Part shown: positions 20,001 through 30,449 of the stretch, in pieces | How positions within the stretch are numbered: the stretch's first letter is position 1 | How the letters are laid out: each line of letters opens with the position of its first letter | Origin: Sipunculus nudus | Lineage: Eukaryota > Annelida > Sipuncula > Golfingiida > Sipunculidae | Reading direction: 5' to 3' | DNA length: 64,000 nt | NCBI GenBank assembly: GCA_026874595.1 | Contig: CM049313.1 | Span: 26,776,008-26,840,007, forward strand | Made by a program: the position numbers and the translations under genes | Notes under the pieces: model-generated | The model's database searches: none | The model's input: only the letters and a program-made list of their open reading frames with translations | What the model was told of the DNA's origin: nothing

Positions 20001-21706
20001 TAGAGGTGGCGCACCCAGTCTGCAGAAACTGATGGAACACCTCATGATCAATATGTATGCCAAAAATCATGACCATCAGTGTTGTAGTTTTTGAGAAACT
20101 GCAGTTTTTGTATCAAATTTTTCATTATTCTTAGGGATACTTCGGAGTCCTCTAGCTTAAACGATATGGGTAACAGAGACCTAATTTCATTTTCCATGGA
20201 GACTTTTCATGGATCTCCCTGTGTGTCAAGAATGAAGATTCTAGGTTCAGTCTATACAATTTGTGCCCTGTTAACAGATGTTCATATCTTTTAAGGTCGC
20301 AAAAGTAGAGAAAAAAATTCGTAAAAAAACCCGAACAAATATACATGGTGCCATCAGTCTGCAGAAACTGATGAAACATTCCATGATCAATATCCATGCA
20401 AACAATTATGGTGATCTCTGCATTAGTTGTTCAGATACTTCAGCTTTTGTATCAAATTTTCCATTATTCTGAGCTGTACTTTGGAGTGCCATTGCTCAAA
20501 GGATATGGGTAACAGAGACCTAATTTCAGGTTTCCATGGAGACTTTTCATGGGTCTCCCCCTGTGTCAAGAATGAAGATTCTAGGTTCAGTCGTTAAGAT
20601 TTGTACCCTGTTGACAGATAACTACATCCTTAAAGGTCTCATAAATAGAGAAAAAAAATTATAAAAATTTGAAAAAATACAGGTGGCGCCACCAGACTGC
20701 AGGAACTGATGGAACACCTCTTGATCAATATGTATGCCAAAAATCATGACCATCAGTGTTGTAGTTATTGAGATGTTGCAGTTTTTTTTTTTTTTATCAA
20801 ATTTTCCATTATTCTGGGGGGTAATTGGGAGCCCCACAGCTCAAAGGATATGGGTAACAGAGACCTAATTTCAGGTTTCCATGGAGACTTTTCATGGGTC
20901 TCCCTGTGTGTCAAGAATGAAGATTCTAGGTCCAGTCTTTACGATTTGTGCCCTGTTAACAGATGTTCACATTTTTAAAGGTCTAAAAATAGAGAAAACA
21001 ATTCGTAAAATATCAAAAAAATATAGGTGGCGCCACCAGTCTGCAGAAACTGATGAAACATCTAATGATCAATATGTATGCCAAAAATTATGACCATCAG
21101 TGATGTAGTTAATGAGATTTTGAAGTTTTTTTATGAAATTTTTGACAATTCTGGGGGGTAACTTTGGGGCCCCATAGCTTAAAGGATTTAGGTAACGGAG
21201 ACCTAATTTCTGGTTTCCATGGAGACTTTTCATAGGTCTCTCACTGTGTCAACAAATGAAGATTCTAGGTCCAGTCTTTACCATTTGTGCCCTGTTAACA
21301 GGTGTTCACATTTTTAAAGGTCTCAAAAATAGAGAAAAAAATTTGTAAAAAATCAAAAAATACAGGTGGCGCCACCAGTCTGCAGGAACTGATGGAACAT
21401 TTCATGATCAATATATATGCCAAAAATCATGACCATCAGTGATGTAGTTAACGAGATATTGAAGTTTTCTAATGAAATTTTTGACTATTCTGGGGGGTAC
21501 TTTGGGGCCCAATAGCTTGAAGGATATGGGTAACAGAGACCTAATTTCTGGTTTCCAAGGAGATTTTTCATCGACCTCTCAGAATGTCAAGTTACAAGAT
21601 TGTAAATCCGGCAGTTACGATTTGTGCCAGGTTAACGGACAGACGGACGACGGACAAAGAGTGATCGCTATAGCTCAGCATGACTGAAAGTCAGCTGAGC
21701 TAAAAA
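20001..21706 (-). repeat. Tandem array of about 340-bp units inside a Helitron-like element
   Basis: Five units begin near 20,005, 20,345, 20,682, 21,027 and 21,365. Each starts with GGTGGCGCCACCAG or a variant, then CTGCAGAAACTGATG, 'catgaccatcagtg.tgtagtt', 'gggtaacagagacctaattt' and 'cctgttaacag'. The last unit runs into GTTAACGGACAGACGG and the family end GTCAGCTGAGCTAAAAA. The array is cut at the left, where the preceding repeat ends at 20,000. Open frames repeated in each unit are by-products. Confidence 0.7.
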
Positions 21707-22185
21707 TTAAAAGATTTTGATCTAATTTTGGGTATACAATTAAATTTTGATTAATTAAAGTTATATTACTGAAAAAAAGTCCCTAGCTTTAACATTTTTT
21801 TGTTTTAAGTGACCAAATATTTTTCCTGATTTTTTACAAAGTGCAATATGTTTGGGCCCATAACTTTTTTAAATAATATAACACAGACCTAATTTCAGGC
21901 ATGTACATAGGAACTATATAGAGGAATATGTATGGTAAATATGAGGAAAAACAGATGAGTGGTTTTGATATTAGGCAGTCCTGAAGTGTGAAAATAGGTT
22001 TTAAATAAAAAAATGAGGTTTTTCCTTAATTTCTCAAAGGAACGAAGTCGCAAAGACCCAGTTTTCGGCTTGGGGACATCAAACATTATATCGGATTTTG
22101 GATTTCTAGGACTTAGGGTTTCAAAACATGCCACATGGACCACGACTATAGCTAAAATGACCTATTGTCAGCTGAGCTAAAAAAA
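21707..22185 (-). repeat. Helitron-like 5'-terminal fragment
   Basis: Related to 34,740-35,306 and 38,280-38,832 (shared 'ttttgatctaattttgggtataca', 'tttgggcccataac', 'ctcaaaggaacgaagtcg'). It ends 'gtcagctgagctaaaaaa' directly against the duplicated segment that starts at 22,185. Non-coding. Confidence 0.55.
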
Positions 22186-22417
22186 TCACAGAAACTGCAC
22201 TGGCAAAAGGATTTCTAAGCTGGCTACCTGGCAGACATAATGGATTTCTGACAAGTCTGACATTTGATATCACACATCCTCCAATAAGAGACCAAACTTA
22301 AGAAAGTTACAGGTATGAATGTCCAAAACAATTCAAAAGGCATGATCAGGTTGGAGAGCTCTCATATCAGATTTAAGGACATGCAAATGTAAAAAGTGTA
22401 AGTCCAATATTTTTTAA

Positions 22418-25027
22418 CTAGACATTTCTTGACACCACAGGTGCCAGAGTATCCCCAGACATAGTAGCCCCCCCCCCCCCCCCTGTTTAAGAATAGGCCC
22501 CCATTTTTAGCAGCATATACTGACACTTGGCATATTTATTGTTTCTTCCATCTATCAATCCACAATCTTGTTGAAGATGTTGGTCCTGTGACCTTGATCT
22601 TTTTAAAGATGTGTCCTGTGACCTTGACCTTTGACCTCATGACCCCAAAATCAATTCGGGTCTTGCTTTTCAAAAAGGGACATATACAAGTCAAGTTTGA
22701 AATCTATACATCAATGAAGCAGGAATTATCATCCAGAAACTTATTTTTGGACAGATGGCTCCTGTGACCTTAACCTTTGACCTTGTGACCTCAAATTTGA
22801 TAGGGTTCTTCCACTCTTGGCAGGTGAACTATATGTGCAAGATGAAAGATCTGAGATGAAATGTTTGGCTGAAAATGCATCCACATCTTTTTAAAGATGT
22901 GACCTGTGACCTTGACCTTTGACCTCATGACCCTAAAATCAATTTGGGTCTTGCTTTTCCAATCGAACATATACAAGTTAAGTTTGAAATCCATACATCA
23001 ATAAAAGCAGGAATTATAATCAAGAAACTAATTTTTGGACAGATGGCTCCTCTGACCTTCACCTTTGACCTTGTGACCTCAAAATTGATAGGGGTCTTCC
23101 ACTCTTGGCAGGTGAACAATATGTGCAAGATGAAAGATCTGAGATGAATTGTTTGGCTGAAAATGCATCCACAATCTTTTTAAAGAGGTTCCCTGTGACT
23201 TTGACCTTTGACCTCATGACCCCAAAATCAATTCTGGTCTTGCTTTTCCAATGGGTCAAATACAAGTCAAGTTTGAAATCCATAAATCAATAAAAGAAGG
23301 AATTATCATCCAGAAACTAATTTTTCGACAGATGGCTCCTGTGACCTTCACCTTTGACCTAGTGACCTCAAAATTGATAGGGTTCTTCCTCTCTTGGCAG
23401 GTGAACTATATGTGCAAGATGAAAGATCTGAGATGAAATGTTTGGCTGAAAATGCATCCACATCTTTTTAACAATGTGTCCTGTGACCTTGACCTTTGAC
23501 ATCATGACCCCAAAATCAATTTGGGTCTTGCTTTTCCAATGGGACATATACAAGTCAAGTTTGAAATCCATACATTAATAAAAGCAGGAATTATCTTCCA
23601 GAAACTAATTTTAGGACAGATGGCTCCTGTGACCTTCACCTTTGACCATGTGACCTCAAAATTGATAGGGGTCTTCCACTCTTGGCAGGTGAACTATATG
23701 TGCAAGATGAAAGATCTGAGATGAATTGTTTGGCTGAAAATGCATCCACAATCTTTATAAAGATGTTTCCTGTGAACTTGACCTTTGACCTCATGACCCC
23801 AAAATCAATTCGGGTCTTGCTTTTCCAATGGGTCAATTACAAGTCAAGTTTGAAATCCATACATCAATGAAAGAAGGAATTATCATCCAGAAACTAATTT
23901 TTTGACAGATGGCTCCTGTGACCTTCACCTTTGACCTTGTGAAGTCAAAATTGATAGGGGTCTTCCTCTATTGGCAGATGAACTCTATGTGCAAGATGAA
24001 AGGTCTGAGATGAAATGTTTGGCTGAAAATGCATCCACAATCTTTTTAAAGATGTGTCTTGTGCCCTTGACCTTTGACCTCATGACCCCAAAATCAATTG
24101 GAGTCTTGCTTTTTCAATGGGACATATATAAGTCAAGTTTGAAATCAATTCATCAATAAAAGCAGGAATTATCATCCAGAAACTAGTTTTTGGACAGATA
24201 GCTCCTGTGGCCTTGACCTTTGGCCTTGTGACCCCAAAGTTGATATGGATCATCCACTATTGGCAAGTGAGCTATATATTCAAGATGGAAGACCTGGGAT
24301 GAAAGTTTGGCTTAAAATGCATTCACAGTATCTTTTAAGATGCCAGTCCAGTGACCTTGACCTTTGACCTCATGACCCTAGAACCTATAGGGTTCTTACT
24401 TTAGTGGTGGGCCATATATAAGTCATGTTTGAAATCCATATGGCTATCAACACTGGAGATATCATAAGAGGTGTGTGATTTTCACCATATATGGCAATAT
24501 TCAAAGTCAAGGCCACTCTCATAGGAAAGGTCATGACCCAAATTTAAATAAACATCATCCCATAACCCATACCTATGTATATGCATAATATAAAAGAAAT
24601 CTGTCCATTTGTTTTTGACTTATAATGCTCACAGTACTGTAAGGTGGCAATTTTGGGGGTATTAAATGGCACGAAAACAAGTAAAGAATAATAGGTGGCG
24701 CCACCAGTTTCTGGAACATGACAACCCTATCCATGATCTTCCATCAACTTGATTTTGGGATTAATCCATGCAAGATTTCTTGAGATATTAAAGAATTTGT
24801 GTGATTTTCCCCTAAATTGGACCTATTCAAGGTCAAGGACACTCTCCTAGTAAAGGTCATGACCTCATTTTAAATAGGCGTCGTCCTCTTACCCATATCT
24901 ATACATATACCAAGTTTGGTAAAGTTCCGTGAAATATTTTTTGGGTTATCGCGCCAACAAGATTTATAGGCCGCGGCGGCCGGACCAGTATGAAAACAGT
25001 ATCCCCCGACTTTGTCTGGGGATACAA
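22418..25027 (-). mobile_element. Helitron-like element carrying a 289-bp satellite array
   Basis: The left end is CTAGACATTTCTTGACACC. On the minus strand this gives a hairpin (TGGCACCtgtGGTGTCA) about eight bases before CTAG, the classic Helitron 3' end. The right end is the hairpin GTATCCCCcgactttgtctgGGGATAC (24,999-25,025), followed by AA. Subterminal inverted copies of GTATCCCCAGACA lie at both ends (about 22,454 and 25,025). The duplicated empty site at about 15,700 ('ttttaattatcagc') shows insertion between A and T without target duplication, as expected for Helitrons. The interior is a satellite array plus 24,470-24,990, which lacks clear units. No Rep/helicase is encoded. Confidence 0.7.
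22600..24470. repeat. Satellite of about 289-bp units rich in nuclear-receptor half-sites
   Basis: Units start near 22,614, 22,903, 23,191, 23,479, 23,769, 24,059 and 24,350. Each has a block with TGACCTTGACCTTTGACC then TCATGACCCC, and a second block, CCTGTGACCTTCACC then TTTGACCTTGTGACC. The spacer reads 'gaaatccatacatcaat' and 'ggctgaaaatgcatcc'. TGACCTTTGACCT is the complement of the perfect DR1 AGGTCAAAGGTCA. TGACCTTGA is the complement of the NR5A/ERR-type TCAAGGTCA. Period and motif were read directly; receptor binding is inference. Confidence 0.8.
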
Positions 25028-25497
25028 TTATCACCTTGCATTTCAATGGGGTCAGCAGGGTAGGTAAACTCTAAACTGCAAAACCTTAAAGAAAATAAAT
25101 GCAGAAAGCATCACTATGAGTCATGTAATCAAATAAAGCCATCCTAAATCCAGGTACAGACCCACAATATATTATCAGAACAAACACTTGCTGGTATATC
25201 TGATGATTCGTATAATAATATTCAGATATCTAGAAAACTAAGTTTATTGCTATAATTCCATGAAATAAACTGCAAAATGTTCCCATCATCTTATAAATCA
25301 GAAGCTAAACCTTAACACTTTACTCTCATAGTCTTAATGCCTGGCCAAAGTATTCTGGCAACAGTTTTTGTTATGCACTAATGATATGTCCTTATCACTC
25401 CATGGGCCGATACAAAAGGGAGTCATATATCACAAGTCTCACTGACAATTATGGGCACATAGTGAGATGTACCAGTTGTTGTGCAATGGTTAAATAT
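25028..25497. repeat. Segmental duplication copy B, middle part
   Basis: Homologous to 15,700-16,170 ('aaatgcagaaagcatcacta', 'ggtatatctgatgattcgta' and more), several percent diverged by eye. Non-coding. The copy is flanked by the Helitron-like array element on the left and a Helitron-like body on the right. Confidence 0.65.
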
Positions 25498-26415
25498 ACA
25501 AGAAAAATAGAGATGGTCTACAAAGTAAGTTTTTATTGTGAACATCCGACCTATAACCTTGGCTTTTTGTCCACATTTCAAATGGATTCTTTTGAAAGTG
25601 ATTGGTAACTACTAACCACTTCAAACTGGAGTAATCACTTGGCAACCAATGTGTGAATAACTTTGACCTGCAAGCTTGAACCTCCTGACCAGCTGACCCA
25701 AAAATCAGTTATTTCTTCAAGTTATTTCTTCAAGCAAAAAGCCCCATAAATATGTTCGAATCAAATTGAGTGATGCATAGATGAGGCATATGTGAAAGAC
25801 TGAAGGTTTGGGATAAACAAGTTTAGCTTGAAATATGTTCACAAGCATTTGGAACAATTTAGCATTGTGACCTTGACCTCAGACCTTTTGAACTCAACAT
25901 CAATAGGTTTTTTCCCCTATTGGTAGGTGAGCCATATATGACAGATGGAAGTAATTGATTGAAAAGTTTGCCTTAAAATGACTCTAGGCAAGAATTGGGT
26001 GCTCTGAACTTGACCTTTGACCTTGTGACCTCAAAATTTATAGGATTCTTCTCTCACCTGGTAAGTAAGCCATATGTAAAAGATCAAAGGATTGGAATGA
26101 AAGGTTTGGCTTAAAATGCATCCACAAGCTTTTCAAAGCAGTTGGGACCTTTGACCTAAACCTTTGACTTTGTGACCTCAAAATAATGATGGTTCTTCTC
26201 CTGTTGGTAGGTGAGCTGTACGTGAAAGATGGAAGGTTTGGGATGAAAATTGGGCTATAAGAATTAATTCCAGGGGTGCAAACACATCCTGTAACTCAGA
26301 GAGTATAGGTTGCAGTGACTTTATTTCAGGTTTGCAAGGAGAAATAATTTTTTAGTACCTCTAAGACTGCACAGGGTTCATGATCCTAGCTCTAAAGGTT
26401 ACAATTAGTGCCCTG
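25498..26415 (-). mobile_element. Helitron-like body, left part, interrupted by the hAT-type element
   Basis: Matches 16,171-17,215. It stops at 'agtgccctg' (26,407-26,415), and the remainder of the same element continues at 33,186-33,292. In uninterrupted copies (17,207) the phrase is 'tttgtgccctgctaacgg'. It has TGACCT blocks at about 25,870 and 26,010. Non-coding. Confidence 0.65.
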
Positions 26416-26580
26416 TAGGACCCTGCGCGGGGTGGGTTTTGACCCGCAGCCCGCATGGGGACCGCAGCCTGCGGTCCCCCGCGGGCTTCGCATAGGAATC
26501 TTTGCGGGGCGGGCTACATCTAAGAAAGTGCGGGGCGGGCCGAAATGATGTCTGTGCGGGGCGGGGCGGGCTGCAGGTTG

Positions 26581-27768
26581 GTGATCTGGCAGTTCAGTAA
26601 AACATGAATAAAAAATTATACTTAAAAATAAAATATCATTTGAAGAAATGTTTTTTTTTTGTATAAACTGTTTTCCATGTACCGATAGACACAAATGTTT
26701 TCAAAAAATTAATTTATTCCTGTTAACCCTAAGCTTACACTGACTGACAGTTGAAACAACACTATACAAGTGTCTTTTCAAGGTATAACATAAATTTGTT
26801 ATACAAAATATACGATGCATCCTTAATCTGAAATCTAGACTTTAAACAATTGTCTTTGCAATGGGAGCTGGTCATAACTTAGTATAAAGTTACCTGGCCT
26901 GATGTTGTATATGGACTGTAACCCTGTACTTGTGTCAGGTTTCACATATTACATAATATGGCTGGGAGTAAAGCAAGGGCTTGATTACCTTTGATCTTGT
27001 AACAGACAGTGTATGGCTACAGCTGGCTCTGTAGGTGACTCAAATGACCTGGAACTGCACAAAGCCTAAGGTTGACTCCTTATCTAATTGCTGCCTAATT
27101 GTAAATGACACTGACAACTGGCTGGTCAAATCCCTGTTTGGTCACAGCATAATGTGTTGATGATTGCTATAAGAAACAAGGCTCTGGCCATGTCTAGATC
27201 TCAGTGAACAGCCTGAACCTAAAGCCACATGGGTCAGATTACCCTTTTACTCCATTGACCTGATAAGTCTCAGTTTCAGTTTTTTAGCAGATTGTGACTG
27301 AAAAAAATTTAACCAGCAACACATCTCGTTAGTTTGATGGCTTGTGATTAGCCAATACTATTCTACAGGGTCACTTTGGGTACAAGTACTTTGAAGAAGT
27401 CTAATTTTTTTCTTTACTTTTTTATATATTTAAGTAGAAACAGACACAATAAACAAAAGGTTTGTTTATTTCCCTTGTAAAATATGAAAACATATTTAAA
27501 GTGTGTTAAATTATTATGTATAAATTAAATCCATCTAACAAATCAAACCTGTCTAAAAATATTTCATGAATTATGGTTTGAATTATTGCAAAAAACGTAT
27601 TCAAATTATTTTTTATTCCAATCAACAAAAATTTCATATTTATTAATTTATATATTGATAATAAGCGTGTCTTATATATGTGCTGTAAAATATCTTGATA
27701 TGTAAACCTTTGGATCTGAAAACTATTTTTAATCATTTTGCGGGCTGGACTGCGGGCCGGAAACTTAA
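26581..27768. other. A+T-rich interior of the hAT-type element
   Basis: Possibly original hAT cargo, since G+C-rich element motifs occur on both sides (26,427-26,580 and 27,739-27,762). The 107-residue minus-strand frame at 27,506-27,829 is A+T-rich, with no transposase motif I can identify. Confidence 0.4.
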
Positions 27769-27950
27769 AAACAAGGCCTACTGGCCTAATGCAAACCTTT
27801 ACATTGGGAAATACACCAGGTATAATCATTGCTTCAATGCTGGACCATTACTTCTCATGTATATGAACAATGCAGGTACTAAACATTTTGAATAAGAAAC
27901 AATTACACAAGCGTCACTGCTGAATTCTAGCATGGGTGCACACAACACAA
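27769..27950. repeat. Diverged duplicate of 17,565-17,750
   Basis: Shared phrases include 'caccaggtataat', 'cttcaatgctggaccattactt' and 'attctagcatgggtgcacac'. It ends at AACACAA, where the CTAG of the next element begins. Confidence 0.65.
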
Positions 27951-28728
27951 CTAGGGACCCATGGGTCTCAACGCTCAGCTGAATAAGGATATTTTTAAAG
28001 AAATATTTCAGAATGACAGTCCTGTGACCTTAACCAATGACCTTGTGACCAGAAATCTTAGAACTTAATATCCTTGAACTTGCAGGATTAGGATTATTGT
28101 GACCTTGACCTCTGACCAGATAACCTCAAATTCTACAGGTTTCCTCACTTTTGGCAAGTAAGCCATGTGTGAACGTTGGAAAGTTCAGGATGAAAAGTTT
28201 GGTTTACAGTGCATCCACAATCTTTTTAAAGATGTGGCTCCTTTGACCTTTAACTTAGATCGCTGGACCCTGGTAATCAAAATGAATTTACTTATGTGGT
28301 TGGTCATTATTAAATCAGGGTTCAAGACAGTTTATTTTTAGTAAATAAATAGAAAAATATTCGTTAAGAAAGGAAAAATACAGGTGGTGCCACCACATTT
28401 CAGGAACTGACAAAACTAGTCATGGTCAATATTCAAGGCAAGATTCATGACAAACCATTAATTATCAAGATATTGGAGGTTTTGTATCAAATTTCTAACC
28501 ATTCTGGGGGGTACTTTCAAGCCCGGTAGCTCAAAGGATATAAGTCACAGTGACCTAATTTCAGGTTTCCAAGCAGATTTTTTATTGGTCTCCCTGGATC
28601 ACTTAGAAATTTCTAGGACCGGCTGTTACGATTTGTGGCCTGCTAACGGACGGCCGGACATCAGTATGGACGATGGACAAAGCGCCATTCCTATACCTCA
28701 GTTGACTTACAGTCAGCTGAACTAAAAA
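27951..28728 (-). mobile_element. Helitron-like element, CTGAGCTAAAAA family, compact copy
   Basis: The left end is CTAGGGACCCATGGGTCTC then GCTCAGCTGA. On the minus strand this is the palindrome hairpin followed by CCCTAG. The right end is TTGACTTACAGTCAGCTG then AACTAAAAA. At 778 bp it is a near-minimal copy with both ends intact. The interior has TGACCT half-sites at about 28,025-28,110 and one unit of the 'gggtaac...' repeat type. Non-coding. Confidence 0.65.
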
Positions 28729-30449
28729 TGATTGTAGCTGGCACCACCAGTCTTGTATACAACGAAGCTATCAGAGATATATACATATGCCCAAGTTCAG
28801 ACTGATATATCAAACCCCTCCTGAGAAATAAGCAGGGACACACACTGTGCAAAAATTATTGTAGGTGGCACCACCAGTCTTGTATACGACAAAGCTATTC
28901 GATAGGTATAAATATGCCCAATTTCAGGATGATATATCAAATTCCTCTATAGAAATAAGCAGGCACAAAAGTCACACATTGTGCAAAAGTCATTGTATGT
29001 GGTGACACCTGTCTTGTGAACAAGGAAATCCATCAAAGACGCAAAGACAGGTCAAAATATCAGGCCAATACATCAAAGTTACCTTAAGTCTGATGCATGG
29101 GGCTGACCACGCTTAGGTGAGAAAGGCAGTTGCCCCGAGTGAACTGTGACAAATTTGCTGGCTCAGGCTACTGCACTGAGTGAACTCATGACCTGCACCT
29201 GGCTAGACTGGGTGAACTTTTGACCTGTACCTGGCTGCACTGAGTGAACTCTTTACCTGTTGCCTAATCTGATACAGTTGGCAGTCTGCCAAAGCTATAA
29301 ATAGATTGGCTCCACATGCAGCCCTGAGAGGCATGACACCCATGAGGTGATCACATGGTGCCCATGAGGTGTTCACATGTCACCCATGAGGGGATCACAT
29401 GCCTTGTGCTTGGCCGCCATGACTGAACTCTTGACCTATATCTGTCTGCACTGAATGAACTCTTGATCTATTGCCAAATCTGAAATAGGTGGCAGTTTTT
29501 TAACCTATTTAAATATACAAACACAATCTTAGCTTGTTAGCAAATCTGTTTACACATACTGAAAGACTTTGGCTAAAATGCATTTTTTTCAAGCTGACAT
29601 ATTCATAAACCTTTTATCAAAATATCTAAAAAAATAAATGATTCAGTTCTTTCATAAATAAGCTGAATCCCACAACATTTGATATGTGACAGATTATTGC
29701 ATAAAATCTGGGGATGGTAGTTTCTGCTATTCTGAGAAATTATGGGTTAATGTACAGATGACAAATGACCCCCGTACAAAAAAAGGTCAATGCAGATGGG
29801 CCACCAATACCTGAATTTCATATATGGCTCATGTGACCAATACTGGCAGAAAATTTGGTGGTGATAGCTCCAGCCATTTCTGAGATTGTCATTTTAGTAT
29901 GCTTTTTTTCCGGACAGATGACTAGGTTCAACTTCCTGTAATTCAGCCAAAATTCACCAAACTTGAACCATTTAAACAAACTTGAGAGAGATGGTATAAA
30001 AGATTATTTCTGTGAAATATTGAACAAATTGGCTTGACTGTTTCGTCTGAGAAGATTTTTAAAGGTTTTTTAGCTTTTTCTCTATGAAATCTGAGAAAAT
30101 GCAGATTTTTTCAGATGGCTAATTTTTTGCATTAAATTTCATGATGTTAACTCCAGTCGTTTTCGAAATAGTATGGGTTAACATATACCTGTGATTGTAA
30201 ACATAGCCTGGCATGAGGAATATCTAAAATCATAAATCTACATTTTTTAAAAGTTTTAAAAAACATTCTTGTCAATATTAACCAAAGATAACCTAAATCT
30301 AAATGTCTGGAGGCATGATGTAACGGATGCTGATAAACTGGTTCCAGGCTAGATGTATCTCCTTCTTACAGCTAACATATATGGTAAAATGACTCAATTC
30401 AATCTTTACTATTCAGCCAAAATTCATTCTTCGGAACAACAAAAGACAA
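28729..30449 (-). repeat. Repeats related to the TATCCGCC and GGTTCGCTAAAA families
   Basis: 28,735-29,080 has three units of 'ggcaccaccagtcttgtatac...aatttcag..tgatatatcaaa'. 29,090-29,490 is G+C-richer, with short repeats ('gagtgaactc.tgacctg', 'cccatgaggtgatcacatg'). 29,500-30,180 matches 7,560-8,300 and 19,300-19,800. Non-coding. Confidence 0.5.

Noticed and set aside
22791-24159. Series of similar 61-75 residue frames on both strands (for example beginning MDFKLDLYM or MGLAFPMGH)
   Set aside because: They recur because the 289-bp unit recurs. Stops and frames differ between units, so there is no sign of selection on protein.
26392-26694. 100-residue minus-strand frame rich in Arg/Pro/His
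   Set aside because: Arises from the G+C-rich subterminal repeats of the hAT-type element; it crosses the element border, so it cannot be an ancestral gene.
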